This document shows, one piece after another, positions 17,694 to 26,748 of a stretch of 64,000 bases of DNA. This stretch comes from Lachnospiraceae bacterium (GTDB lineage Bacteria; Bacillota; Clostridia; Lachnospirales; Lachnospiraceae), in assembly GCA_910575565.1 (NCBI GenBank), contig CAJTFL010000007.1, positions 1-64,000 of the forward strand. Reading direction: 5' to 3'. Numbering within the stretch: position 1 is the first letter of the stretch; each line of letters opens with the position of its first letter. The translations under genes were made by a program, and so were the position numbers. The notes beneath the pieces are model-generated. The model ran no database searches. It saw only the letters and a program-made list of their open reading frames with translations, and had not been told where the DNA came from.

Positions 17694-18304
17694 CTCTCGT
17701 CCCGTCCGGCCTGTTTCTGGGGCGGCCTGCGCTCCGGCTGCTCCGTGCCGGAGAGGGCTTTCAGCGCGTCCAGAACAGAGTGCCGCTCCTCCGCAGGCTC
17801 GTCCTTTCTCCCGTTATTGATGATCCCATCCAGAGAGTTGTAATCGTCCTCCATCGCCATCTCAGCGTTCTTCAGGTAGTTCTCCCGCAGGACGAAGTTC
17901 TCCAGTTCCCTAAAGCCGATGGAATCCACATAGTGGCAGAATACCACGCCGCCCACCTTGAGCGCCACGATGTCGCTGACCGACAGGCTGTGTCCCCGGA
18001 AGTCCTCCGGGCGGGCGGTGTTGAACTGCACATAGAACGCCTCCAGCTGCGCCATCACCGCCTCCGGCGTATCGGGCGCCCTGGGCAGCTCCCCGTGGTA
18101 GACCACCTCGTAGTGGTCGATGTCCGGCTCCTTGCCCTGCCTCTGCAAGCTGGCGTAGGATTCAAACCGCTCATAGAGGGTGTCGTCCGTCCGCCGCAGC
18201 TGTAAGATGGCGTAGGCGTCGGTGGCGCTCTCCAGAAACGCCGTCAGGTGGCCGGGGGATTCGTCCACGCCGTTCACCTCGTCCCATTTTTTGATGTCAG
18301 ACAT
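17690..18304 (-). CDS. YodL/DUF4316-domain ICE protein
   Basis: The 204-residue protein has a YodL-like domain at about residues 28-135 (AYAILQLRRTDDTLYERFES and the closing FRGHSLSVSDIVALKVGG, then YVDSIGFREL), followed by a DUF4316-like acidic tail. These domains recur in polyvalent proteins carried by conjugative elements, where a protective role after entry is suspected. It overlaps both neighbours (ATGA downstream, 8 bp upstream). Confidence 0.75.
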   Translation of the reverse strand: MSDIKKWDEVNGVDESPGHLTAFLESATDAYAILQLRRTDDTLYERFESYASLQRQGKEPDIDHYEVVYHGELPRAPDTPEAVMAQLEAFYVQFNTARPEDFRGHSLSVSDIVALKVGGVVFCHYVDSIGFRELENFVLRENYLKNAEMAMEDDYNSLDGIINNGRKDEPAEERHSVLDALKALSGTEQPERRPPQKQAGRDER

Positions 18305-18602
18305 CCTGCTCCTCCTTCCTCAAAAATGGCAGGCCGTTCTCCTTTGCGTCCTGCCTCTGCTGCTGTCTGCGCTCCTCGCTGTACGGCGGGCGGATGCCCA
18401 CGCACCGCTTGGGGATGCGGTAGATCACGGACCTGCCCTGCCCGGTCTCTTTCAGGACAAAGGCGTCCGGGAACCGCTGGGACAGCTCCCGCAGCTTATT
18501 GATGAGCCTTGTGTCGTGGGTGTAGACCTCCGCCGTGTCCAGTTCGTTGTCCCACAGGATGATGGTCTCCTGTTCCGCGAGGGTCAGCTTCTGGCGGCTC
18601 AT
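18297..18602 (-). CDS. Conserved small ICE protein (101 aa)
   Basis: The sequence starts MSRQKLTLAEQETIILWDNE and contains VYTHDTRLINKLRELSQRFP and YRIPKRCVGIRPPYS. This pattern is common in small proteins of phages and ICEs of Clostridia, but I know no assigned function. Its ATG overlaps the stop of the upstream gene by four bases, so expression is probably coupled. Confidence 0.7.
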   Translation of the reverse strand: MSRQKLTLAEQETIILWDNELDTAEVYTHDTRLINKLRELSQRFPDAFVLKETGQGRSVIYRIPKRCVGIRPPYSEERRQQQRQDAKENGLPFLRKEEQDV

Positions 18603-19864
18603 CGGCTTTCCTCACGGTGCTTTTTCTCCGGCGCGGGAGAGGGCTTGTCTTTCTGGCCGCTTTTCAGGGCGGAAAGCTGGTCCAGGACGGACTCCCGCTT
18701 TTCGACCGCCGCCTCCTGTTCCCGCATGGCCGCCTTTTCCATCAGCATCCCGTGGTCGGTGGGGGTCATGGAGCGGCGCTCCAGCTTGTTCTCCGCGAGG
18801 ACCATGTCCCGCACCTCGTTGATGGAACAGCCCACGACCTCCAGTTCGCCGCCCTTGGTCTCGTTGAACTTCTCATCATACAGGTGGTAGTCCCAATGGC
18901 CCGCGCCGCACTCCACGGCGAGATAGGCGTTCCAGCCGATCTTCCACGCCGCCTGCTCCGCATCCAGCACCGGCTCCGGGCGGCAGACCCCGCCGCCCCG
19001 CTCCAGCACCTCGGCAAACTGGCAGATGTGGTAGACCTCGCTCCCGATATAGGTGTGGTAGTCGTCGATATACTCACACTTGGCGGAGAAGGTCCTGTCC
19101 GGGTACTCCACCTGGATCGTGCCGCCGTCCGGGATGCGGAACTGCTCCTCATAGCCGCTGTTGATGAAGCGGATGTCGTCCTTCGGCAGCGTCTCCGGCT
19201 CCCAGACGGAGCGGCGGCGGATGTCTGAATCGCGGAAGTCTTTCAGGGAGGTCAGGCCCACCTGTGCCACATCGCTGCCACCCAGCGGCCCGCTTTGCAG
19301 CCCCGCCTCTCCAATAGCGGCTGCCCGCGCCGCCGCAAGATGGTCGTGGGTGGGGTCGATACCGTCCAGCACATCGTCCAGGCTGATCTTGCCCTCGGCG
19401 GTCTTTTGCTTGGTCTGCTTGTCAAACACAGTGTACTCAAAGTCCCCGCCCTGGACCTCTTTCAGGTGGAGCAGGGAGGAACGGTCCACAAGGTACACGG
19501 CCTCCAGTTTTCCCTGCGACTCCATTTCCATCTGGACAGCCTCCTGCACAGCCTGTTCCATACTTAAAGTGGCCGCCCGGTCCTCGATGCTCTCCCGGAC
19601 TACATCCATATGCCCGGTATCGACCATCTTGGAGAAGGTCTTGTAGATGTCCGCCATCGTGTCCGGGGAGGCCAGCAGCGCCCTCGCCTGATCGTCAGGC
19701 AGTTCCAGCGCCTCCATCTCCATCAGGATGTCCTCCCGCACCGCGTACTCCACGGCGTGGAGCAGGATGTCTGCGGGCGGCTGGTCCACCAGCCATGCCC
19801 TGAACTTGTCCTGCTCCGCCGACGCTTTCTCATACAGTTTGCTGCTCAGTTCCGTATCAGCCAT
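18599..19864 (-). CDS. LPD28/DUF3848-like polyvalent protein
   Basis: The 421-residue protein has a helical N-terminus like DUF3848 (about residues 1-90). A C-terminal segment (IPDGGTIQVEYPDRTFSAKC, YIGSEVYHICQFAEVLERGG) matches the large polyvalent LPD28 type. The tail is charged. It belongs to the anti-restriction-like operon between the methyltransferase and helicase genes. Biochemical activity is unknown; protection of single-stranded entering DNA is the usual inference for LPD proteins. Confidence 0.7.
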   Translation of the reverse strand: MADTELSSKLYEKASAEQDKFRAWLVDQPPADILLHAVEYAVREDILMEMEALELPDDQARALLASPDTMADIYKTFSKMVDTGHMDVVRESIEDRAATLSMEQAVQEAVQMEMESQGKLEAVYLVDRSSLLHLKEVQGGDFEYTVFDKQTKQKTAEGKISLDDVLDGIDPTHDHLAAARAAAIGEAGLQSGPLGGSDVAQVGLTSLKDFRDSDIRRRSVWEPETLPKDDIRFINSGYEEQFRIPDGGTIQVEYPDRTFSAKCEYIDDYHTYIGSEVYHICQFAEVLERGGGVCRPEPVLDAEQAAWKIGWNAYLAVECGAGHWDYHLYDEKFNETKGGELEVVGCSINEVRDMVLAENKLERRSMTPTDHGMLMEKAAMREQEAAVEKRESVLDQLSALKSGQKDKPSPAPEKKHREESR

Positions 19865-19868
19865 TCTA

Positions 19869-20324
19869 TCAGTCCTCCTGTCTCAAAATTTTGACCCATC
19901 TTGTTTTCATCTGGCGGGGATACTGCCCGCTGTCCCTGGGCCTACGCCTGCCCGTCCACTCCAAGCCCCCGGCAGGCCCCTCACACACGAAGCCGGAGGC
20001 TTTCAGGGAGGCGCCGCACTCGCTGTCCAGGATATAGGTGATGACCTTTTTATAGCCCATCGCCCTCGCCGCCCGGACCGCCGCCCCATAGAGCATACTG
20101 CAAGCGTTCCGCGCCCCATCGGTGCAGAGGCGGTTGACCTCCAGTGTATAGCCGTCATCCAGGAAGCGGCTCACCGGGCGGCCGCAGATGGCAACACCGG
20201 CGAGCCGCCCGTCCTCCCGGACGCCGATAGAGAACTTGTGTCCCACCGTGGGCTTATGGTGGCGGTGGTGCTGGCACACGAACTCGTTCGCCTCCCGCAG
20301 GGAGACGGGGACCAGCGACAGCAT
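19869..20324 (-). CDS. XF1762-like (GNAT-like) protein
   Basis: The 151-residue protein starts MLSLVPVSLREANEFVCQHH and has HRHHKPTVGHKFSIGVREDG and YTLEVNRLCTDGARNACSML, typical of the XF1762 family, with a GNAT-like layout. Its start lies one base after the stop of the methyltransferase, so the two are translationally coupled. A role in DNA modification, by analogy with the acyltransferase-like Mom protein, is possible but unproven. ATG 20324 is preferred over the longer frame, which would overlap the methyltransferase. Confidence 0.7.
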   Translation of the reverse strand: MLSLVPVSLREANEFVCQHHRHHKPTVGHKFSIGVREDGRLAGVAICGRPVSRFLDDGYTLEVNRLCTDGARNACSMLYGAAVRAARAMGYKKVITYILDSECGASLKASGFVCEGPAGGLEWTGRRRPRDSGQYPRQMKTRWVKILRQED

Positions 20325-20325
20325 A

Positions 20326-22245
20326 TCACTCACCGCCCACGGCGTCACGGATGCCCTGCATGATATACGCCACACAGGGTACGGCCACGCTGTTGCCGAG
20401 CATCTGGTAACGCTTCGTGTCGCTGATGGCCCTGCCGTCCGCTCCGCTTTCCGTCCAGCCGTCCGGGTAGCCCTGCAAACGCTCGGCCTCGGTGGGGGTG
20501 AGCCTCCTCACGCAAAGCCCGGTGCGGACGGGGTTCTGGTAGTTCAGCGAGTAGCCGCCGGAGGCCGCCTTTGCCAGCAGTGTGCCGCTGACCTCATCCG
20601 TCTCCCGGAGGTTGCGGCAGTCCACAGCGGCGGCCCCGTCCGCATCCTCCACCACAGCCACGCCGCCCTGATTGCAGCAGGGGTTCCCGCCGTTCAGGTC
20701 CAGCGTCCGGGAGGTGTCCGCCTCATAGAAGCCGCTCTTTGGGTTGTCCGACAGCATCCCGCCGGAGTGGTAGGCGCCGATCACATAGGCTTTCATCACG
20801 GCGCTCTGCTGGCCCGCCAGGAGGGTGGGGGCGGTCTCCTCCTGGAAACCGATGCTCCCGGACTGGCTGCCGGCCTTGTGCTTGAAGCCCGCGCTCACCA
20901 CGCAGAAGTCCAGCTCGTTCCCCTGTCCGGCAGGGCGGGAAAGCCCGGCGCCGGAGGCACAGAGCGTCCCGGCGATCTGCGGGTGGGTGACGATGGGCTG
21001 CTCATGGGCGGCGGTCAGGGTGGGGGACTGCTCCTCCAGGATGCCGGCGTTGGCCTGCCCGGTCCCCATGCAGACGGCGTGGCGGTCGATGGTGTTGAGG
21101 GTGAAGGAGACATTCTCGTTGATGCCGTCCCCCTGCGGCCCGTTCCCGTCCGCCCTGCCGATCATGGAGCCCTGGATGGCGTATGCGGTGATGGGCAGAT
21201 TGCCGTGGGTCTGGCTGCGGAGGGTGGGCGATACTCCGCCCTTCTCCACGCTGAGGGAGTCGCCGCCCTGGTCGTTCAGTATCTCCACCGCGTCCTTTGG
21301 CGCAAAGAGGTACTGGTCGTTCCCAGTCGCCAGTGTGCCGCTCTTTTCCACCTGGAGCAGAGGCCCCTTGCCGCCGCCCTCACAGCCGCAGCGGATACGC
21401 ATGGAGATGGCGGGGAGCACCGCCCCCACGCCGTCCGGCATCTCGATCACGCCGTTGCGCCCGGTGGACATCCCGCAGTTCGTCCCCAGCGTGGCCGCCA
21501 CATGGCCGGTAAGCTGGACATTGTAGCCGTCTACCCCCGCGCCTGCTGTTCCAGCGCCAGCCGGAGCATAGGCGGCAGGTCCTTGCCGCGGCGTTCCGCC
21601 CGCCGCAAAATACCCTGACAGGCTTTTGGGGACAAAGAGTATTTCTCCGCTGCGTTCGCCTCTAAAATCTGCGACAAGAAAGATGCGCCGGCGCCGCTGT
21701 GCCGTTCCGAAGTATTGGGCGTCGTACACGCACCAAGCGAGGTCAACGCCTCGGCCTCGTACCATCCCGGCGTTTGCCCACCGCCCAGAACCAGGCATTG
21801 GAACTTCGGCGTCTGTGAACGCTTCCAGCACAGCCTTAAAGTCACGCCTGGAAGAACTTGACAAGGCTCCGGGGACGTTTTCCCAGAGCGCGAATTTCGG
21901 GTATTCTCCATTGGTCGCCTCCTGCATTTCTCTGATGATCCTGATGGCCTCCAGAAAGAGGCCGCTCCGCTCCCCGGCAAGGCCGAGCCGCTTGCCTGAT
22001 GCCACGCTCAGGTCCTGGCAGGGGGAGCCAAAGGTGATGATGTCCACGGGCGGCAGCTTGCCGCCGTGGAGCTTTGTGATGTCGCCAAAGTGTTCCATGT
22101 CCGGGAAGTGCTTCTTCGTCACGGAGACACACTCCGGGACGATCTCGCTGGCCCACAGGGGCCTGATCCCGTAAAAAGAGGCGGCATAGGGGAAACCTCC
22201 TATGCCGTCAAACAGGGAACCGAGTGTAAGCTGGTCCGTTTTCAA
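20326..22245 (-). CDS. dcm: DNA (cytosine-5) methyltransferase
   Basis: The 639-residue enzyme shows the C5-MTase motifs: I (LFDGIGGFPYA), IV with catalytic Cys76 in GSPCQDLS, VI (ENVPG), VIII (QRRRRIFLVAD), IX/X (RLTPTEAERLQGYPDGW and MLGNSVAVPCV). The region between VIII and IX, about residues 215-580, is unusually long and contains repeated short (S/A)xTL motifs. It transfers a methyl group from SAM to cytosine and probably shields the element from restriction. No cognate nuclease is beside it. It overlaps topB by four bases. Confidence 0.92.
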   Translation of the reverse strand: MKTDQLTLGSLFDGIGGFPYAASFYGIRPLWASEIVPECVSVTKKHFPDMEHFGDITKLHGGKLPPVDIITFGSPCQDLSVASGKRLGLAGERSGLFLEAIRIIREMQEATNGEYPKFALWENVPGALSSSSRRDFKAVLEAFTDAEVPMPGSGRWANAGMVRGRGVDLAWCVYDAQYFGTAQRRRRIFLVADFRGERSGEILFVPKSLSGYFAAGGTPRQGPAAYAPAGAGTAGAGVDGYNVQLTGHVAATLGTNCGMSTGRNGVIEMPDGVGAVLPAISMRIRCGCEGGGKGPLLQVEKSGTLATGNDQYLFAPKDAVEILNDQGGDSLSVEKGGVSPTLRSQTHGNLPITAYAIQGSMIGRADGNGPQGDGINENVSFTLNTIDRHAVCMGTGQANAGILEEQSPTLTAAHEQPIVTHPQIAGTLCASGAGLSRPAGQGNELDFCVVSAGFKHKAGSQSGSIGFQEETAPTLLAGQQSAVMKAYVIGAYHSGGMLSDNPKSGFYEADTSRTLDLNGGNPCCNQGGVAVVEDADGAAAVDCRNLRETDEVSGTLLAKAASGGYSLNYQNPVRTGLCVRRLTPTEAERLQGYPDGWTESGADGRAISDTKRYQMLGNSVAVPCVAYIMQGIRDAVGGE

Positions 22246-24344
22246 TTTTTCTTTCCTCCGCTTTTCTTTCCGCTGTTGTCGAACTCCATCTGGAACTTCG
22301 CCCGGCCGTCCTCCTCGGTGGTGAGCAGGACATCGGCGTTGTAGGTCCTGCCCGTCCGCTGGCTCTTGCAGTCCTTCAGCTTCACCCGCCCCTCCTTCAC
22401 CAGCTTCTCAGCCATGCCAGCGGTCAGGTGCTTGCCGATCTTCTTGAAGTAGGCGTTGTCCTTCCAAAGGACGAAGCGGCACTCCCGGCTGGCGCAGAAC
22501 CAGCCCTTGTCACGCTCCGCCACATCCGCCCCGCAGTGGGGGCAGCTCCCGATCACCGTACCCTTACCCGGCATATCCATCTGTACTCCTTTCACCGTCT
22601 CATAGTTCTTCACGAGGTCAGTCACCATCCCGGCGATCTCCCGCATGAAATCGTCCGGGGCATAGCCGCCCTTCTCGATGCCCAGCAGCTTCTCCTCCCA
22701 CTCCGCCGTCATGGTGGGGGACTGTATCTGCTCCGGCACAACGGCGGCCAGGGCGCAGCCCTTGTCCGTGGGGACCAGCGCCTTGGCCTTCTTGTCCCCC
22801 TTGCGCTCCACAAAGCCCTTCTGCACCAGCTTCTCGATGATGGCGGCGCGGGTGGCGGGAGTGCCGATGCCCTTGCGCTCCACATCTTCGGGCATTTCTT
22901 CCGCCCCGGCAGACTCCATACTTTGCAGGAGCGTGTCCTCCGTGAACCGCTTGGGCGGGGTCGTTTTGCCCTCTTTCAGTTCCACCCTGGCGAGGGGCAG
23001 CTCCGCATCCTCCGAAAGGGCGGGGATGGGCGGCGCGTCGTCCCCGTCCTTCTCCCCATCGGCGGCGGTGGCATACGCCCGCCAGCCGGGGTCCGTGACC
23101 GTCTTGCCCTTGGACTTGAACTGGTGTCCGGCGCACTCCAGCGTGACGGCGGTCTCCGAGTAGCGGCAGGGGTCGCCCACGGCGCAGATAAGGCGCAGGG
23201 CGATCAGGTCCAGCACCGCCAGTTCCCCGGAGGGCAGGGCGGCGAGGTCGGCGGACTCCAGCGTTCTTGTGGGGATGATGGCATGGTGGTCGCTGACCTT
23301 CTTCCCGTTGATGACCTGGGCGGCGTTCACGGGGGCGGGGGCGTCCGGGGAGATATTACGCTTTTTCTGCACCATATCCACCAGCCCTGGCAGCATCCCG
23401 GCCATGTCCTCCGTGAGGTAGCGGCTGTCCGTTCGGGGGTAGGTGACGAGCTTCTTCTCATAGAGGCTCTGGGTGTAGTCGAGGGTCTGCTGCGCCGTAA
23501 ATCCCAACTGGCGGTTGGCGTCCCGCTGGAGGGAGGTCAGATCGTAGAGCGCCGGGGGCTTCTCCGCCCTGTCTTTGCGCTCCGCCTTTACCACGGTGGC
23601 CATCCCAGCCATGCGGCATTCCTCCGCCGCCTTCTCCGCCTCGGTCTTTTCCTTCATACGCTCTCCGTTCGCCGCAAAGCCCTCCGGCACAAGCTGGACC
23701 GTGTAGAACGGCTCGGACTGAAAGCCGCTGATCGTCGCCTCCCGTCCGCAGACCATCGCCAGCGTGGGCGTCATGACACGGCCCACATTGAGGGTAGGGC
23801 CGTACTTGCATGAAAAGAGCCGGGTGGCGTTGATGCCGACGATCCAGTCGGCGCGCTCCCGGCACAGGGCAGCCTCATACAAGGCGTCGTATTCCGTTCC
23901 CGGTCTCAGGCGGGCGAAGCCCTCCCGGATGGCGGCGTCCTCCATTGAGGAGATCCAGAGCCGCTCAAAGGGCTTTTTGCACTTGCACTGGTGGTAGACC
24001 AGCCGGAAGATCAGCTCGCCCTCCCGTCCGGCGTCGGTAGCCTCCACGATGGAGGCGACATCCTCCCGGCCCATCAGCCCCTTCAACACCTGGAACTGCT
24101 TCTTGGTGGACGGGGACACCTGGTACTGCCACTTCTCCGGCAGGATGGGCAGGTCCTCCAGCCGCCACTTGGCGTAGGTCTCGCCGTAAGCCTCCGGCTG
24201 GGCCAGTTCCACCAGATGGCCCACGCACCAGCTCACGATATATCCGCCGCCCTCCAGGTAGCCGTCGCACCGCTTCGAGGCGCCCAGCACCTTGCCGATG
24301 CTCTGCGCCACCGAGGGCTTCTCGCAGATCACTAACTTGCTCAT
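22242..24344 (-). CDS. topB: DNA topoisomerase III
   Basis: The 700-residue type IA topoisomerase has an N-terminal TOPRIM domain (MSKLVICEKPSVAQSIGKVL, DAGREGELIF), the active-site Tyr302 in TYPRTDSRYL and a C-terminal zinc ribbon (CPHCGADVAERDKGWFCASREC). It relaxes or decatenates single-stranded regions formed during transfer and replication of the ICE. It heads a long minus-strand transcript that continues into dcm and the polyvalent genes. A terminator at 24398-24436 separates it from the cargo upstream. Confidence 0.95.
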   Translation of the reverse strand: MSKLVICEKPSVAQSIGKVLGASKRCDGYLEGGGYIVSWCVGHLVELAQPEAYGETYAKWRLEDLPILPEKWQYQVSPSTKKQFQVLKGLMGREDVASIVEATDAGREGELIFRLVYHQCKCKKPFERLWISSMEDAAIREGFARLRPGTEYDALYEAALCRERADWIVGINATRLFSCKYGPTLNVGRVMTPTLAMVCGREATISGFQSEPFYTVQLVPEGFAANGERMKEKTEAEKAAEECRMAGMATVVKAERKDRAEKPPALYDLTSLQRDANRQLGFTAQQTLDYTQSLYEKKLVTYPRTDSRYLTEDMAGMLPGLVDMVQKKRNISPDAPAPVNAAQVINGKKVSDHHAIIPTRTLESADLAALPSGELAVLDLIALRLICAVGDPCRYSETAVTLECAGHQFKSKGKTVTDPGWRAYATAADGEKDGDDAPPIPALSEDAELPLARVELKEGKTTPPKRFTEDTLLQSMESAGAEEMPEDVERKGIGTPATRAAIIEKLVQKGFVERKGDKKAKALVPTDKGCALAAVVPEQIQSPTMTAEWEEKLLGIEKGGYAPDDFMREIAGMVTDLVKNYETVKGVQMDMPGKGTVIGSCPHCGADVAERDKGWFCASRECRFVLWKDNAYFKKIGKHLTAGMAEKLVKEGRVKLKDCKSQRTGRTYNADVLLTTEEDGRAKFQMEFDNSGKKSGGKKN

Positions 24345-24397
24345 AGGCAGTCGCTCCTTTCTGAAAAAATCAACTGTTTTCGCCCGATTTTGGGCAT

Positions 24398-24436
24398 GAA
24401 AAAAGCGGACAAAGATATGTGATCCTTGTCCGCTTT
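24398..24436 (-). terminator. Terminator upstream of topB
   Basis: AAAGCGGACAA pairs perfectly with TTGTCCGCTTT on the minus strand, followed by further T residues. It closes the transcript of the HEXXH gene. Confidence 0.85.
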
Positions 24437-24469
24437 ACGGTTTTTATAAAGTTTTGCCCGCCGCTTGTC

Positions 24470-25285
24470 TCAGGAAAGGTCCTCCCGGAGGAATTTGTGC
24501 GACAGGAGGGAGAGGTAGGCTTCGCCCAGCTCCATGATAAAGTCCGGGGTGATGGACCAGAACGGGGAGCGGTGCAGATTGTCAAAGGCCATCTTGAGGA
24601 AGGTGTACAATGCCGGGTCCTCCAGCCCAAGGCGCTGTTTCAGCCCCGCCTCCGCATCGGCCCACTCCGTCACGCCGCCGACCTCTTTTGTAGCCATGAC
24701 ATACACGAGGATCAGTGACATACATTTCTTCGAGTCCGGGTCTGCCGGGGACAGCATACGGTAGAGCCGCCCGACCTCCTCTCGGACATCCGCCAGCGTC
24801 AGGGACGTGTACTCACACAGGATGGAATCGGCCATGATGTCAGCCACAGCCTCCCGCCAGACCGCGTACCCGGCGTTCATCATGCCATCCTCCGCCCCGC
24901 TGCCCATGCAGTAGCGGTCAAAAAAGCCGCCGCCCTCGATCTCGTTCTCACAGCAGAACAGGTGGGATATTTCATGGAGGAAAACACGGTGCAGCTCCGG
25001 CAGGCGGAAGCCGGTGTCTGCGCGTATCATCACGCCGTACTGCCCCCTGTCCACAAAAGCCTGTGCCGCAAAGGACTGAAAGTAGCCCTCCACCTTGTAG
25101 TCCTCGTCCAGGTTCTTCGGAAAATGCTCCTGGCAGAACCGCTCATAGACCTCCAGCCCGTTTTCCGGGGTGAAGAACGCAAGGACGGTGTTGTCCCTTG
25201 TGATGCCGGAGTCAAGGGCTTCGTTGAAGAAGTCCAGGGCATCATAAAAGATGTCCCTCAGTTCCTGCTCCGTGTAGCGGCCCAT
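24470..25285 (-). CDS. HEXXH-motif putative metallopeptidase
   Basis: The 271-residue protein (start MGRYTEQELRDIFYDALDFF) has a zinc-peptidase-like motif in HRVFLHEISHLFCCE and a later WREAVADIMADS that could supply a third ligand. I see no signal peptide, so it is probably cytoplasmic. GGAGGTGCGGAT precedes ATG 25285; the longer open frame upstream belongs to another gene. The family is not recognised. It lies in the cargo patch between topB and the sortase. Confidence 0.65.
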   Translation of the reverse strand: MGRYTEQELRDIFYDALDFFNEALDSGITRDNTVLAFFTPENGLEVYERFCQEHFPKNLDEDYKVEGYFQSFAAQAFVDRGQYGVMIRADTGFRLPELHRVFLHEISHLFCCENEIEGGGFFDRYCMGSGAEDGMMNAGYAVWREAVADIMADSILCEYTSLTLADVREEVGRLYRMLSPADPDSKKCMSLILVYVMATKEVGGVTEWADAEAGLKQRLGLEDPALYTFLKMAFDNLHRSPFWSITPDFIMELGEAYLSLLSHKFLREDLS

Positions 25286-25296
25286 ATCCGCACCTC

Positions 25297-25786
25297 CTAC
25301 TCCAGTTCTTCCCAGGGATCCAGCCCCATCTCCTCCCAAGTGACACCATAGGGGGCGCCCCCGGAGGTGTACCCGGCGATATAAAAGAAGCGGCCGTCCT
25401 GCTCCGGCAAGCTCTGCTGCTCCTGTACCGCCAGCCTCGCCTTTTTCCGGGCGGCCCGCTTGATCGCCAGCTTCTCCGCCTCGGTTTTCTTCACCTTGGG
25501 CTTCGGCGGCTCCGGGAGGCCGTTCTTTTCGATACGCTCCGCAAATCAGGACTGTTTTTTTCAGGAAAACATCATGGATGGTCTCATGGGACAGGCCCAG
25601 CCCACGGCCCTGTATCCTGGTGAAAGCCGTCTTTGCCAGCTTTTCCAGGTCGGCATCGGCGGGCATCTGCCCATGCTCCTTGTAATGGGTGTAGACCACG
25701 CCGAACATGACCTCGGACAATTTTTGCTTCTGTTTTGCTTTCAGGGCTTTCCAATCCTTCATGTCCTTCCAGTCATTTGCACCCAT
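25297..25786 (-). pseudogene. Conserved ICE protein split by a frame change
   Basis: The first part (MGANDWKDMKDWKALKAKQK to HDVFLKK; start 25786 with GGAGGTGA) and the second part in another frame (FAERIEKNGLPEPPKPKVKK to YTSGGAPYGVTWEEMGLDPW) look like the two halves of one protein. The junction near 25546-25566 holds a run of seven A on the coding strand and an in-frame TGA, so a small indel is likely. As it stands, the first frame runs on into the HEXXH gene's frame and the second would start at GTG 25494. Function unknown. Confidence 0.55.
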
Positions 25787-25867
25787 CCGATCACCTCCCG
25801 GCATCGCCGCCCCCATTGTAACATGGGCAGAGTGGATTTTCCATAGGTGTTTTGAGCGCAGATCAGA

Positions 25868-26736
25868 CTATCCAGCGGAGACCATTGCCGCTTCTGCCTT
25901 GCGTTCCTCCTCGGCAAAGCGCGCCTCCAGCCGCGCTACCGTCCAGTCCTTTCTGAACTGACCCAGCGGTCCGGGACCAAACTGGGCAATAGCCCTTTCG
26001 TCCAGCTCCATCAGTCTCGCCCACAGCTCCGGGTGGTGACGGCGCAGCTTCCGCAGTTCCCCTATCCTCTGGAATGGACAGCACCAGCAGGAGGCGCGGT
26101 TGTAAATTTTATAAAGGCCGCCAAAATCAAAGCCCCGGTCATAGCAGACTTGCAGGGCGTCGGCCTCGGTGATGCCCCACATTACAAGAGGGTAAATATC
26201 ATCTTTGCACCGCTTCGTCTCGTCCGCCGCGATGCCCACATAATGGAGGGCGGCCTTATCCGCTTTCAAACGGTTCACTTCCTTGTTGACAAGTTGCGTT
26301 TTAAGCTGCCCGGTGTACACCAGCGGACATGGATGCCGGGCCAGCCGTTCCCATAAGGTGGGACGCCATATCTTGCCCGATTTTCAATGCTGGACTTCCG
26401 CTGCTTCGGTTCCTCGAACATCATCCACTCAAAGCCCTTCGGATGGCGGAGCGTGGTGATGTGCAGGCCACGCTCTCGGAACAGGTAATCATCCACCTTG
26501 GCAAGATGCTCGTACATCTCCGGGAACTCCATCCCTGTGTCAGCCGAGATCACCGTGTCGATGGGCATACCCCTTTCGATCATCAGGAGCAGCATGGCCG
26601 TGGAGTCCTTGCCTCCAGAGAGGCTCACGGCATGGTAGTGGTCTTGGGTATTGAAAATGCCGCCCTCCTTCATCGGATAGCGGCAAGTAGTATCGTGGAT
26701 TGGACTGTCCTCGGACAGTTGCTTGTTTTTATCCAA
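25868..26736 (-). pseudogene. PAPS-reductase-like (PP-loop) protein, frameshifted
   Basis: The N-terminal frame has the PP-loop SLSGGKDSTAMLLLM and ADTGMEF, as in phosphoadenosine-phosphosulfate reductase and DndC-like ATP pyrophosphatases. It reaches GIHVRWCT; the match then continues in another frame as TGQLKTQLVNKEVNRL and on through CWCCPFQRIGELR. Removing one AC from TGTACACCGGG near 26313-26320 would restore RWCTGQLK. A 2-bp duplication, or an assembly error, therefore splits the gene. Sulfur transfer or base modification would be the expected type of role. Confidence 0.75.
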
Positions 26737-26748
26737 GTTGTTCCTCCT

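Noticed and set aside
25286..25816. One 448-residue protein spanning 24470-25816
   Set aside because: The middle reads as Gly/Arg/Pro filler and the HEXXH gene has its own start with GGAGG at 25285; the long frame joins two different genes.
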